Source: Acidimicrobiales bacterium (GTDB taxonomy: Bacteria > Actinomycetota > Acidimicrobiia > Acidimicrobiales > SKKL01). Taken from it: a DNA stretch of 34,976 nt. Below the pieces are notes generated by a model that did no database searches, was not told where the DNA came from, and worked only from the letters and a program-made list of their open reading frames with translations. Of this stretch, positions 15,286 through 23,988 are shown piece after piece; positions within the stretch are counted from its first letter, which is position 1, and each line of letters begins with the position of its first letter. The stretch is from assembly GCA_007121465.1 (NCBI GenBank), contig SKKL01000101.1, forward strand, positions 1 to 34,976, read 5' to 3'. Made by a program: the position numbers and the translations under genes.

Positions 15286-15960
15286 ATGACCAGTCCCGCT
15301 CGCGTCGGCTTCCATTTCGACATCATGTGCCCATACGCCTTCCAGACGTCACTCTGGATTCGTGAGGTGCGCGACCAGCTCGGCATCGAGATCGACTGGC
15401 GGTTCTTCAGCCTCGAAGAGGTGAACCGGGTCGAGGGCAAGAAGCACCCGTGGGAGCGCGAGTGGTCCTACGGCTGGTCGATGATGCGCATCGGAGCGCT
15501 CCTGCGTCGCAAGGACCCGGAGCTGCTCGACCGCTGGTATCTCACGGCAGCGAGCGCGCTCCACGTTCATGGGCGCAAGGCCCACACGCCCGAGGTGGCT
15601 CGGGAGCTGCTCGCCGAGATGGGTCTCGACCCCGGCCTCGTCGACCAGGCGATAGGCGACGACGCCACTCACGACGAGGTTCGCGCCGACCACGACCGCG
15701 TCCTCGAGTTCGGCGGCTGGGGTGTGCCGGTGCTGGTGTTCGACGACGACACGGCGCTGTTCGGTCCGGTCGTGATGGACCCGCCGACCGGTGACGCCGC
15801 CGTGCGCCTGTGGGACCTGGTGTGCGGTTGGCGTGAGTTCCCCCACCTCTACGAGATTCAGCGCCCGAAGACCGCCGCAGACCTGTCGCTCATCGCGGAG
15901 ACGTTCCGCCCCTACCTCGAAGCCCGCGACTGGAAGACGATCCAGAACAAGACTCCCTGA
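15286..15960 (+). CDS. DsbA-family thioredoxin-fold protein
   Basis: A 224-residue DsbA/FrnE-like protein with [22 protein letters not shown] at the N-terminus and [12 protein letters not shown] containing the cis-Pro loop near residue 147. The active site is C15-P-Y-A, so the second (resolving) Cys of the CxxC pair is missing. No signal peptide is present, so it is cytoplasmic. Relatives include mycothiol-dependent reductases and 2-hydroxychromene-2-carboxylate isomerases. A single Cys suits a thiol-conjugate transferase or isomerase rather than a disulfide-forming enzyme. GAGGAA precedes the ATG. It lies upstream of the thioredoxin gene, separated by 201 bp with its own control element. Confidence 0.85.
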   Translation: MTSPARVGFHFDIMCPYAFQTSLWIREVRDQLGIEIDWRFFSLEEVNRVEGKKHPWEREWSYGWSMMRIGALLRRKDPELLDRWYLTAASALHVHGRKAHTPEVARELLAEMGLDPGLVDQAIGDDATHDEVRADHDRVLEFGGWGVPVLVFDDDTALFGPVVMDPPTGDAAVRLWDLVCGWREFPHLYEIQRPKTAADLSLIAETFRPYLEARDWKTIQNKTP

Positions 15961-16102
15961 TCGCTGTGTTCGCTCACGCGCCGCACGGGGCCCAGGTCAC
16001 AGCGGGGGACATATCGGATCGTTCGTCGCCCATGGGTGGACGGCAAGGCCTCAAGCCAGCTCGAGGTCAAGGAGTATCGGGACCGGAGGACCTCGGTCAG
16101 GA

Positions 16103-16118
16103 ATACCTCTGGGGGTAT
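16103..16118. promoter_or_regulatory. CsoR/CstR-like operator upstream of thioredoxin
   Basis: ATACCTCTGGGGGTAT is a near-palindrome of the ATACCCC-n-GGGGTAT type bound by the CsoR/RcnR family (copper, nickel, formaldehyde or sulfane-sulfur sensors). It ends 43 bp before the thioredoxin start codon, where it would overlap a promoter. No CsoR-family gene is present in the window. The remaining 15961-16161 gap contains no ORF I can support. Confidence 0.5.
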
Positions 16119-16161
16119 AGGCGTTGTACGCTGCGAACAGACCAACAGGAGGACCTGACCC

Positions 16162-16533
16162 ATGGCAGCCACCATCGAGCTCGACCAGAACACCTTCGAG
16201 TCGACGATCGACGAGAACGACATCGTGCTGATCGACTGGTGGGCATCCTGGTGCGGCCCGTGCCGCATGTTCGCCCCCATCTTCGAGGAAGCGGCCGAGC
16301 GTCACGACGACGTCGTGTTCGGCAAGGTCGACACCGAGGCCAACCAGGACCTCGCCGGAGCAGCCGGGATCATGTCGATCCCCACCCTGATGGCCTTCCG
16401 CGACAACGTCCTCGTCTTCTCCCAGGCCGGAGCCCTGCCCGAGGCTGCCCTCGAGGACCTCATCGCCCAGGTGAAGGCCCTCGACATGGACGAGGTCCAC
16501 CGCCAGATCGCCGAGCAGGAAGGCAGCAGCTGA
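16162..16533 (+). CDS. trxA: Thioredoxin
   Basis: A 123-residue thioredoxin with the canonical active site WASWCGPCRM (Cys31, Cys34), VDTEANQDLAGAAGIMSIPT with the cis-Pro loop, and a C-terminal extension (DMDEVHRQIAEQEGSS) slightly longer than the usual 105-110 residues. It reduces protein disulfides in the cytoplasm using a thioredoxin reductase not seen here. A strong AGGAGG ribosome-binding site lies just upstream. It is followed 7 bp later by the membrane flavocytochrome gene, so the two are probably co-transcribed under the CsoR-like operator. It may be one of several thioredoxins in the genome. Confidence 0.93.
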   Translation: MAATIELDQNTFESTIDENDIVLIDWWASWCGPCRMFAPIFEEAAERHDDVVFGKVDTEANQDLAGAAGIMSIPTLMAFRDNVLVFSQAGALPEAALEDLIAQVKALDMDEVHRQIAEQEGSS

Positions 16534-16540
16534 GCCACCG

Positions 16541-17953
16541 GTGATCGTCGGCCTCCCCCTCTACGCCGCCGGGCTCTACCTCACCCTCACTCTCGTTCCC
16601 CTCTTCGTGATCCTCGCGGGGTCGGGGGTCCAAGGCCGGGGGTTCTGGGTGGAGTTCGGCGTCGCCATCGGCTTCGTCGGCTTGGCCATGCTCTGCCTGC
16701 AGTCAGTCCTCACCGCCCGCTACCCGCGCCTGTCGGGAGCGATCGGCCAGGACACGATGCTGCAGTTCCATCGCCAGGCCGGGATCGTCGCCTTCGGATT
16801 CGTCCTCGCCCACCCGGTGATCCTCATCGCCGCCGACAGTTCCTTCTGGGAGTTCCTCGATCCCCGGGTGAACTTCCTGCGGGCGCTGTTCCTCGTCGGA
16901 GTGCTCTTCGCCCTGCCCCTGCTCATCCTCACGTCACTGTGGCGGGAGACCTTCCGACTCCCCTATCAGTGGTGGCGTCTCGGCCACGGGATTCTGGCGG
17001 CGTTGATCCTCGTCATCGGCCTGTTCCACATCATGCGGGTCCAGACCTACCTGTCCGACCCCTGGAAGCAGGCGCTCTGGCTGGCCATGGGGACCGCCTC
17101 CATCGCGTCGATCGGATACGCCCGGGCGATCAAGCCGCTGAGGGTCCGTCGCTTCCCCTACCGGGTCACGCAGATCGAACCGGTCGCCGAACGGATCTGG
17201 TCGGTCCGCGTCGAACCCGAGGAGGGTCCGGGCCTGTCGTTCCGCGCCGGGCAGTTCGCCTTCCTCACCATCGCCGACAGCCCCTTCTCCCTCGAACAGC
17301 ACCCGTTCTCGGTGGCCTCGAGCGCACGCTGCGACGACCACCTCGAGTTCGCCATCAAGGAGCTCGGGGACTACACCTCCACCATCGGCGAGCTTCCAAC
17401 CGGCCAGACCGCCTGGGTGGACGGAGCCTACGGATCGATGCACCTGCCCCCGGACGACTCCGGGCTGTTGCTCGTCGCCGGCGGCATCGGGGTCACCCCG
17501 ATCCTCAGCATGCTTCGCACCGTGCGCGACGAGGGACGCCGTGTCCCCATCGTGTTCATCTATGCCGCCGACCGCATCGACGAGCTCGCCTATACAGCCG
17601 AACTCGACGCACTCGCCCAGGAGCTGGACCTCACCGTCGTGCGGGTCCTCGCCGACCCGCCTCCCGACTGGAACGGCGAAGTCGGTTTCGTCACCGACGA
17701 CCTGATCGCCAACCACCTGTCGACCGAGGCAGCCAAGCAGTGGCACGCGGTCACGTGCGGCCCTCCACCGATGATGGAGGTCGTCGAACGAGCGCTGCTG
17801 GCGGAAGGCATGCCCCTCGGACGAATCCACTCCGAGCGCTTCGACATCGGCGCCGCAGGCGCGGTCGGACGCCGCCAGGCCCAGGTCCGGCGCCTCGTGA
17901 TCGGCCTCAGCGCCGTGATGGTCGCCGCGTCCGCATTGTTCGCCAGCTGGTGA
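16541..17953 (+). CDS. Ferric-reductase-like transmembrane flavoprotein
   Basis: A 470-residue membrane oxidoreductase of the ferric reductase/NADPH oxidase type. The first 200 residues hold about six membrane segments with His pairs H77/H91 and H149/H163, both in the HX13H spacing that ligates two b hemes. The cytoplasmic part has HPFSVAS (FAD binding), LVAGGIGVTPILSMLR and CGPPPMMEVVERAL (NAD(P) binding). An additional hydrophobic segment (LVIGLSAVMVAASALFA) ends the protein, which is unusual for the family. It should move electrons from NAD(P)H across the membrane to an acceptor such as ferric iron, oxygen or a periplasmic partner. It starts with GTG 7 bp after trxA. Confidence 0.88.
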   Translation: MIVGLPLYAAGLYLTLTLVPLFVILAGSGVQGRGFWVEFGVAIGFVGLAMLCLQSVLTARYPRLSGAIGQDTMLQFHRQAGIVAFGFVLAHPVILIAADSSFWEFLDPRVNFLRALFLVGVLFALPLLILTSLWRETFRLPYQWWRLGHGILAALILVIGLFHIMRVQTYLSDPWKQALWLAMGTASIASIGYARAIKPLRVRRFPYRVTQIEPVAERIWSVRVEPEEGPGLSFRAGQFAFLTIADSPFSLEQHPFSVASSARCDDHLEFAIKELGDYTSTIGELPTGQTAWVDGAYGSMHLPPDDSGLLLVAGGIGVTPILSMLRTVRDEGRRVPIVFIYAADRIDELAYTAELDALAQELDLTVVRVLADPPPDWNGEVGFVTDDLIANHLSTEAAKQWHAVTCGPPPMMEVVERALLAEGMPLGRIHSERFDIGAAGAVGRRQAQVRRLVIGLSAVMVAASALFASW

Positions 17954-17990
17954 CGCGCTCGCGCTCGTCTGCCCGCTCGCGTGCCCGAGC

Positions 17991-18710
17991 TCAGCCGCTG
18001 ACGGCGGCGGCCGCCAACTCGGCGAACTCGGTGGCCTCCGCAGCGCTGAGGGCCGCGTAGTCGGCTGCGGTGGCCCGGTTGGTGAGCATCTCGGCCTCGG
18101 CCCACCGCTCGGCGGTCCCCTCGGGCAACTCCGCCTCGGGCCATCCGTAGAGCGCTGCCATCCCCGGGCTGTTGTGACGCACCGCATCGGCGGGATCGAG
18201 GCCCACTGCCAGCACCGCTCCGCCGTGGCGGGCCATGCGCAGCTCGCGCAGGCTGTTCATGTGGTGCAGCGCGGCCCCGACGGGATCCGATGGCACGGGC
18301 ATGGCCCGCCAGCCGGCGAACAGGGGCGCTCCACCGATCGTGGCGGTTTCGGCGACCTTGGCGGCGAGGGCCGCGAGCCGGGACCAGTCGAGGGCGTCGG
18401 GACGGATGTTGCGCTCGGCCCACGTACCCAGACAGGCGGCGAAGAGCGTTGCCGCGTCGGCCCGGGACATGACGTCGGCCGATGCCTCCCACTGGGTCCG
18501 AATGGTGTCGGGATTCCAGAACACCAACGCGGCACTGACGATGTCGGCGTCGACGTCGCCGAGCACGCCGCAGCGCCCGGCCACGTAGAAGTCGAGTCCC
18601 GTGAAGCCCGCTTCGGCGCCCGCCTTGTAGGTCTGGCCGTCGAGCATGAACCCCGCGGTGAGCCCACCGACCGCGGTCGCAGTGGTCTCGGCAACGGTCG
18701 GGTCGGTCAT
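17991..18710 (-). CDS. SCO6745-family protein
   Basis: A 239-residue protein resembling the actinobacterial SCO6745 family: FYVAGRCGVLGDVDADIVSAALVFWNPDTIR in the N-terminal half, and PLFAGWRAMPVPSDPVGAAL, HHMNSLRELRMARHGGAVLA in the C-terminal half. Family members have a predicted helix-rich fold sometimes labelled HTH-like, and no established biochemical function. AGGAG lies 5 bp before ATG 18710. It is convergent with the flavocytochrome gene and follows glyA at a distance of 1 gene gap on the opposite-facing end, so no operon with it is evident. Confidence 0.75.
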   Translation of the reverse strand: MTDPTVAETTATAVGGLTAGFMLDGQTYKAGAEAGFTGLDFYVAGRCGVLGDVDADIVSAALVFWNPDTIRTQWEASADVMSRADAATLFAACLGTWAERNIRPDALDWSRLAALAAKVAETATIGGAPLFAGWRAMPVPSDPVGAALHHMNSLRELRMARHGGAVLAVGLDPADAVRHNSPGMAALYGWPEAELPEGTAERWAEAEMLTNRATAADYAALSAAEATEFAELAAAAVSG

Positions 18711-18783
18711 GGTGTCTCCTGTGGTCGGCCCGCCGGGTCGTTGTGTGCCGCGCTGATGCTACGAGCTGAGCGGGTGGCTCGAC

Positions 18784-20223
18784 TCAACCGTCGAGGTCGA
18801 CCTGGGGATAGAGCCGGAACCGGGCGAGCAGGTCGGCGCTGCGCTGGCGGGCATCGGCCGCCACCGCGTCGTCGAGGGTGTACTTCGCCTTGGACTGGTC
18901 ACCGCTCTTGGTGAGGGTGGGTTCGGCCGCCTTGAGGAGACCGGCGATGATGTCGGCCACGTCATCCATCTCGGCCGGGCCCATCCCGAGGGTGGTGAGC
19001 GCCGGGGTACCCATCCGGATGCCCGAGGCGTACCAGGCGCCGTTGGGGTCGTTCGGGATGGAGTTGCGGTTGGTGACCACACCGCCGTCGAGGAGGACCG
19101 ACTCGGACTGGCGACCGGTGAGGCCCACGCTCGAGAACACGTCGAGCAGCACGATGTGGTTGTCGGTGCCGCCCGAGGCCACGGTGATGTCGCGCTTCAT
19201 CAGGCCATCGGCGAGCGCCTGGGAGTTGGCGACGATCTGCTGGGCGTAGTCGGCGAACTCGGGTCGGCGAGCCTCGGCGAACGCGACCGCCTTGGCCGCC
19301 ATGACGTGACCCATGGGGCCGCCGAGGACCATCGGACAGCCCTTGTCGACGAACTCGGCGTACTCCTCGGTGCACAGCACCAGACCGCCGCGGGGCCCCC
19401 GCAGCGACTTGTGGGTCGTGGAGGTGACGACGTGGGCGTGGGGCACCGGGTCGAAGTCGCCGGTGAGCACCTTGCCCGCCACCAGACCGGCGAAGTGCGC
19501 CATGTCGACCATGAAGGTGGCACCGACCTCGTCGGCGATCTCCCGCAGGATCCGGAAGTTGGGGTTCCGGGGATAGGCCGAGTAGCCCGCCACGAGGATC
19601 AGCGGCCGGAACTCCTGGGCCTGGGCCCGGATCGCGTCGTAGTCGAGCCGGCCCGTCTCGGCGTCGACGCCGTAGCTGCGCTGGTCGAACATCTTGCCGG
19701 AGATGTTGGGGCGGAAGCCGTGGGTGAGGTGACCGCCCGCGTCGAGGGACAGACCGAGTAGCCGCTGGTTGCCGAGGTCGCGGCGCAGCGTCTCCCAGTC
19801 GGCGTCGGACAGGTCGTTGACGTGCTTGAGGCCGAGCTCGTCGAGGCGGGGCGCTTCGACCCGCTTGGCGAGGATCGCCCAGAACGCCACGAGGTTGGCG
19901 TCGATGCCCGAGTGGGGCTGCACGTAGGCGTGGTCGGCGCCGAACAGCTCGCGGGCGTGCTCGGCGGCGATCCGTTCGACCTCGTCGACGACCTCACACC
20001 CGGCGTAGAACCGGTGCCCGGGGGTGCCCTCGGCGTACTTGTCCGACAGCCAGTTGCCCATGGCCAACAGGACCGCCGGGGAGGCGTAGTTCTCCGACGC
20101 GATGAGCTTCAGCTGGCGGCGCTGGTTCTCCAGCTCACCGGCGATGGCGGCGGCGATGCGGGGTTCGGACTGCTCGACGACGGAGAGAGCGGAACGAAAG
20201 GCATCGGTCTCAGGGGTGCTCAC
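18784..20223 (-). CDS. glyA: Serine hydroxymethyltransferase, long form
   Basis: A PLP-dependent enzyme that interconverts serine and glycine with transfer of a one-carbon unit to tetrahydrofolate. Motifs: [57 protein letters not shown], and the PLP lysine in [13 protein letters not shown] (Lys272). At 479 residues it is about 50 longer than E. coli GlyA. Much of the excess is an insertion around residues 120-155 ([20 protein letters not shown] and following) before GGHLTHG, seen in a known long subgroup. Start GTG 20223 (VSTPETDAF) has GGAGG 6 bp upstream; the ORF-track start at 20337 adds non-family sequence. Confidence 0.93.
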   Translation of the reverse strand: MSTPETDAFRSALSVVEQSEPRIAAAIAGELENQRRQLKLIASENYASPAVLLAMGNWLSDKYAEGTPGHRFYAGCEVVDEVERIAAEHARELFGADHAYVQPHSGIDANLVAFWAILAKRVEAPRLDELGLKHVNDLSDADWETLRRDLGNQRLLGLSLDAGGHLTHGFRPNISGKMFDQRSYGVDAETGRLDYDAIRAQAQEFRPLILVAGYSAYPRNPNFRILREIADEVGATFMVDMAHFAGLVAGKVLTGDFDPVPHAHVVTSTTHKSLRGPRGGLVLCTEEYAEFVDKGCPMVLGGPMGHVMAAKAVAFAEARRPEFADYAQQIVANSQALADGLMKRDITVASGGTDNHIVLLDVFSSVGLTGRQSESVLLDGGVVTNRNSIPNDPNGAWYASGIRMGTPALTTLGMGPAEMDDVADIIAGLLKAAEPTLTKSGDQSKAKYTLDDAVAADARQRSADLLARFRLYPQVDLDG

Positions 20224-20339
20224 AGGAGGCCTCCAGGTGACGAGTTCGGGTGGCCCAGGCGCACGGCACGACACGAGACCACGGGAAACCGGGTTCGAGG
20301 CCGCTCCCCGGTGGTGATCCACCCGAGCGCCAGTCACGG

Positions 20340-20363
20340 CCTAGCGTCGAGCCTACCGCTAGG
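20340..20363. repeat. Inverted repeat before acyl-CoA ligase
   Basis: CCTAGC and GCTAGG flank a 12-bp spacer, immediately before the start of the acyl-CoA ligase gene; the right arm overlaps its AGGAGGGG ribosome-binding site. This could be an operator in the glyA/acyl-CoA ligase divergent gap. The evidence is symmetry and position only. Confidence 0.35.
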
Positions 20364-20374
20364 AGGGGGGCGAC

Positions 20375-21916
20375 ATGTATCCGGGAAACGTCGCACGCGA
20401 GCATCCAGACCGACCGGCGATCATCATGGCCGCATCGGGCGAGGTGGTCAGCTTTCGACAGCTCGACGAGGGCTCGAACCGACTCGCCCACCTGTTGCGC
20501 GACAGTGGGCTCTCACGAGGCGACCACCTCGCTCTGTTCATGGAGAACCATCCACGCTTCCTGGAGGTCGTGTGGGCGGCGTTGAGGTCGGGCCTCTATG
20601 TCACCGCGGTGAACAGCCACCTCACCGCGGAGGAGGCGGCGTACGTCATCGACGACTGCGAAGCCGAGGTGTTGGTCGCCTCGGCTGCCCTCGCACCGGT
20701 GGCCGGCGCACTCGGCCCCGACGCCACTCCACGGGTCCGACTGCGTCTGGCGGTCGACGGTGTCCTCGACAGCTACGAGCCCTACGAGACGGCGGTGAGC
20801 GGGTACCCGGCGACCCCGATCGACGACGAGAGCACCGGTGCCACGATGCTCTACTCCTCGGGCACCACCGGCCGACCCAAGGGTGTGCTGCGCCCGCTTC
20901 CCGACACCGTGCCCTCCGAGCCCGACGCCCGTCTCGCCGCGACCGCCACCACCTACGGGTTCCGAGACGGCATGGTCTATCTCTCGCCCGCTCCGCTCTA
21001 CCACGCCGCCCCGCTCGCGTTCTGCGTGCTGACCCACCGCTTCGGTGGAACGGTGGTCGTGATGGAGCGGTTCGACCCCGCCCGTGCGCTGGAGCTGATC
21101 GAACAACACCGGGTGACGCACTCCCAGTGGGTCCCCACCATGTTCGTGCGGCTCCTGCGACTCCCCGACGAGAAGCGCCACGCCCACGACCTGTCCAGTC
21201 ACGAGTTGGCGATCCACGCCGCTGCCCCCTGTCCGGTGCCGGTCAAGCGCCAGATGATCGAGTGGTGGGGCCCGATCCTCTACGAGTACTACGCCGGCAC
21301 CGAGGGAAACGGCAGCACGGCCATCACGAGTGAGGAGTGGCTCGGCCACCCTGGCTCGGTCGGCCGGGCTCGGGTGGGAAGCGTCCACATCATCGGACCC
21401 GATGGGGAGGAGCTGCCCCCCGGCCAGGAGGGAGCCATCTACTTCTCGGGTGGGGGCTCCTTCGAGTACAAGGGCGACCCGGACAAGACCGAGGGCTCGC
21501 GCCTCCCCGGTGGCCTGTCGACGCTCGGCGACATCGGCTACCTCGACGAGGAGGGCTACCTGTACCTCACCGACCGCCAGGCGCACATGATCATCTCCGG
21601 CGGGGTGAACATCTATCCCCGCGAGATCGAGGACGTGCTGATCGCCCATCCCGCGGTCGCCGACGTCGCCGTGTTCGGGCTCCCCCACGACGAGTTCGGC
21701 GAGGAGGTGACCGCCGTCGTCGAACCCCTCGACGACCACGAGCCCACCGACGATCTGGCTCGGGAGCTGCTGGCGTTCTGTCGCGAGCACCTGGCGGGAT
21801 TCAAGGTGCCCCGGCGTCTCGACTTCACCGACGACATGCCTCGGCTGCCCACCGGCAAGCTCTACAAGCGCAAGCTGAAGGACCGCTACCTCGACGGCGA
21901 ACCCGAGCCCACCTGA
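20375..21916 (+). CDS. Acyl-CoA synthetase / AMP-dependent ligase
   Basis: A 513-residue member of the ANL adenylating superfamily. Core motifs: YSSGTTGRPKGV (P-loop-like A3), YYAGTEGNG (A5), GDIGYLDEEGYLYLTDR (A7/A8), and the C-terminal catalytic lysine in LPTGKLYKRKL (A10). It activates a carboxylic acid with ATP and joins it to CoA. Length and composition match bacterial FadD-like enzymes for medium-chain, aromatic or steroid-derived acids; specificity cannot be read from sequence. ATG 20375 follows a strong AGGAGG. It is divergent from glyA and convergent with the ferredoxin reductase gene, so it is transcribed alone. Confidence 0.93.
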   Translation: MYPGNVAREHPDRPAIIMAASGEVVSFRQLDEGSNRLAHLLRDSGLSRGDHLALFMENHPRFLEVVWAALRSGLYVTAVNSHLTAEEAAYVIDDCEAEVLVASAALAPVAGALGPDATPRVRLRLAVDGVLDSYEPYETAVSGYPATPIDDESTGATMLYSSGTTGRPKGVLRPLPDTVPSEPDARLAATATTYGFRDGMVYLSPAPLYHAAPLAFCVLTHRFGGTVVVMERFDPARALELIEQHRVTHSQWVPTMFVRLLRLPDEKRHAHDLSSHELAIHAAAPCPVPVKRQMIEWWGPILYEYYAGTEGNGSTAITSEEWLGHPGSVGRARVGSVHIIGPDGEELPPGQEGAIYFSGGGSFEYKGDPDKTEGSRLPGGLSTLGDIGYLDEEGYLYLTDRQAHMIISGGVNIYPREIEDVLIAHPAVADVAVFGLPHDEFGEEVTAVVEPLDDHEPTDDLARELLAFCREHLAGFKVPRRLDFTDDMPRLPTGKLYKRKLKDRYLDGEPEPT

Positions 21917-21934
21917 GGCTGTCGCACCCCTGGT

Positions 21935-23146
21935 TCAGCTGCCTTCGGAGGCGAGCGCCAGGGCATCGTCCCAGCTCATCCCCTCCTCGAGCCGGGTACG
22001 CCACCGCTGGACGGCGGGCGGCCGGTTCATGCCGAAGGCGCCGACGAGCTGGCCGTCTCGGCCGATGAGGGCGACGAAGCGCCGGTCGGCGATGGACCCG
22101 TCGATCACCTGTACCTGGTCGTCGGGTCCGACTCTCCCGACGAGCTGGATCTTGCGGTCGTACTGGTCGGACCAGAAGTACGGCACGGGCTCGTAGACGA
22201 GGTCGACGCCGCCGTCGCCAGCGAGGAGGCGACGGGCGGCGTGTTGCCCCATCGACACCGCGTTGTCCCAGTGCTCGACCCGCATCGACTCACCGAACCG
22301 TCGATTGGGCCAGCGGGCGACGTCGCCGGCGGCGACCACGCCGGGAGCCGCCAGGGTGGTCTCGTCGCAGACGACGCCGTTGTCGATGGTGAGACCCGAT
22401 CCGTCGAGCCATTCGGTGTTCGGCACGACGCCGATGCCCACCGCGACCAGGTCGGCCTCGACGGAGGAGCCGTCAGACAGGCGAACAGCCGAGATCGAGC
22501 CGTCGTCGGTGTCGAACCCGTCGACCCCCGCACCGAGACGCAGGTCGACGCCTTGGTCGGTGTGGACGTCGGCACAAACCTGGCCGAGCACCGGAGGCAG
22601 GACCCGGGCGAGTGGCCGGTCGAGGGCCTCGACGACGGTGACCTCGCAGCCGAGGCCACGGGCGGTGGCGGCCACCTCGGCTCCGATGAAGCCCGCTCCG
22701 ACCACGACCAGGCGTCGTGGACCGACGCCGGTGGTCAGGGCCTCGCGCAGAGCCAGCGAGTCGTCGAGTGTTCGCAGGAGGTGGACCCCGAGAATCCCAT
22801 CGGTGCCGGGCAGCGGACGAGGGCGAGCACCGCAGGCGAGGATCACGCCGTCAGCCTCGAGCTCCCCACCCCTCTCGAGGCTGAGGGCGAGACCCGAGGC
22901 GTCGAAGGAGACCGCTCGTTCATCGAGGCGCCACTCGATCCCGAGGTCGTCGCCGGACCGCTCGAGCACGATCGACTCGGGTTCGGCCTCGCCGGCCAGC
23001 ACCTTCTTGGACAGCGGCGGCCGATCGTAGGGGCGACGACGCTCGTCGCCGATCAGCGTGATCGTGCCGTCGAAACCCTCCCGGCGCAGGGTCTGGGCGG
23101 CCCGGTAGCCGGCGAGGGAGGCGCCGACGATGGCGATGTAACGCAC
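21935..23146 (-). CDS. NAD(P)/FAD-dependent ferredoxin reductase
   Basis: A 403-residue pyridine-nucleotide-disulfide-type reductase of the putidaredoxin/rubredoxin reductase class. It has the N-terminal FAD motif IAIVGASLAGYRAAQTLRREG, PYDRPPLSKKVLAGE, the NAD motif VVGAGFIGAEVAATARGLG, and VVAAGDVARW. The start is GTG 23146 (RYIAIVGAS), 6 bp after the ferredoxin stop, so it is co-transcribed with it. It would transfer electrons from NADH or NADPH to that ferredoxin. Such pairs usually feed a cytochrome P450 or Rieske oxygenase, but none is encoded in this window. Confidence 0.92.
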   Translation of the reverse strand: MRYIAIVGASLAGYRAAQTLRREGFDGTITLIGDERRRPYDRPPLSKKVLAGEAEPESIVLERSGDDLGIEWRLDERAVSFDASGLALSLERGGELEADGVILACGARPRPLPGTDGILGVHLLRTLDDSLALREALTTGVGPRRLVVVGAGFIGAEVAATARGLGCEVTVVEALDRPLARVLPPVLGQVCADVHTDQGVDLRLGAGVDGFDTDDGSISAVRLSDGSSVEADLVAVGIGVVPNTEWLDGSGLTIDNGVVCDETTLAAPGVVAAGDVARWPNRRFGESMRVEHWDNAVSMGQHAARRLLAGDGGVDLVYEPVPYFWSDQYDRKIQLVGRVGPDDQVQVIDGSIADRRFVALIGRDGQLVGAFGMNRPPAVQRWRTRLEEGMSWDDALALASEGS

Positions 23147-23152
23147 TGAGGC

Positions 23153-23347
23153 TCAGGGCTCGATCGAGATGGCCTGCTTGGGGCAACGGTCGACGGCTTC
23201 CTGCACCGTCGCCGCGTCGGCCTCGTCGATCTCCTCCTGGAGGATGTAGAGGAAGTCGTCGTCGCGGACCTCGAAGTACTTGGGAGCGACCTGCATGCAC
23301 ACGGCGTTGCTCTCACAGAGGTCGAAGTTCACTGCGATCTTGGCCAT
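23153..23347 (-). CDS. Ferredoxin (3Fe-4S type)
   Basis: A 64-residue small ferredoxin. Cysteines C11, C17 and C55 (CESNAVCMQVAPKYF ... RCPKQAI) match the CX5C...CP pattern of single-cluster 3Fe-4S or convertible ferredoxins that serve P450 enzymes. Start ATG 23347 has AGGAG 7 bp upstream; the longer ORF-track start at 23416 is not supported. It is the first gene of a two-gene unit with the ferredoxin reductase. Confidence 0.92.
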   Translation of the reverse strand: MAKIAVNFDLCESNAVCMQVAPKYFEVRDDDFLYILQEEIDEADAATVQEAVDRCPKQAISIEP

Positions 23348-23428
23348 GACGGTCTCCTGGGTCGGCACAGATGTGACGTTCGCCATCATGGCAGTCCCAG
23401 TCGCACCGTGCGGCACCCGGGCCGAGAC

Positions 23429-23905
23429 TCACCCGACCTGCTCGTCCAGCTTCTGTTCGTGCTTCTCGACCTCGTCGACCTCGTCGACGCCGGGCTCGTC
23501 CCCGTCCCCCTCGTCCCTCTCGAGCTCCTCGAGCTCCTCGCGGCAGTCGCTGAGGAGAAACGCGTCCACTCGTGCTCGGGCGGCGATGAAGTCGTCGCGG
23601 AGCCGGACCTCGAACTCGAGTGCCACCGCCTCGGGCGACAGCGGGGTGTGCTCCTCGAGCTCCTCGGCCGCGTCGCGCAACACGTCGACCTCCGCATCGA
23701 CCTCGTCGGGCGCGAGCTCGGCCAGCCGACGCAGAACCGATGCGTCGGCTTCAGCCACTGGCTCGTTGGCCAACGCCAGGCGGCAGAAGGTGGCCTCGTC
23801 GGGGTTCTGGACGTCGTCGTTCGAGTCGCCACAACCACCAGCCAGAACCAGCACCACCAGCAGCGCGACGAACGTCGGACGACGGGGACAACGACTACTG
23901 GTCAC
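23429..23905 (-). CDS. Acidic lipoprotein of unknown function
   Basis: A 158-residue predicted lipoprotein: VTSSRCPRRPTFVALLVVLV followed by lipobox LAGGC (Cys25) and a GDSNDD linker. The mature part is highly acidic, with TFCRLALANEPVAEADASVL, and a predicted coiled or helical stretch (LRDAAEELEEHTPLSPEAV). It ends in a low-complexity DEPGVDEVDEVEKHEQKLDE tail. Two further cysteines, in TFCRLA and SDCREELE, could form a disulfide. I recognise no domain. GTG 23905 is chosen because it places the signal peptide at the N-terminus; the ORF-track start at 24058 overlaps the divergent molybdoenzyme gene. Similar short acidic lipoproteins are common in actinobacteria without known function. Confidence 0.72.
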   Translation of the reverse strand: MTSSRCPRRPTFVALLVVLVLAGGCGDSNDDVQNPDEATFCRLALANEPVAEADASVLRRLAELAPDEVDAEVDVLRDAAEELEEHTPLSPEAVALEFEVRLRDDFIAARARVDAFLLSDCREELEELERDEGDGDEPGVDEVDEVEKHEQKLDEQVG

Positions 23906-23988
23906 GTCCGGAGCGTACCCACCACCACCCTCGACGAATCCGCATGCCCGACCCTTCCAACGCCGGGAACCGGGCCTAACCTGCTCAC

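Noticed and set aside
23480-23560. Possible microsatellite in GAG/CTC-rich tract
   Set aside because: The tract encodes the Glu/Asp-rich tail of the lipoprotein; the repetition follows from amino-acid composition rather than exact tandem repeats.
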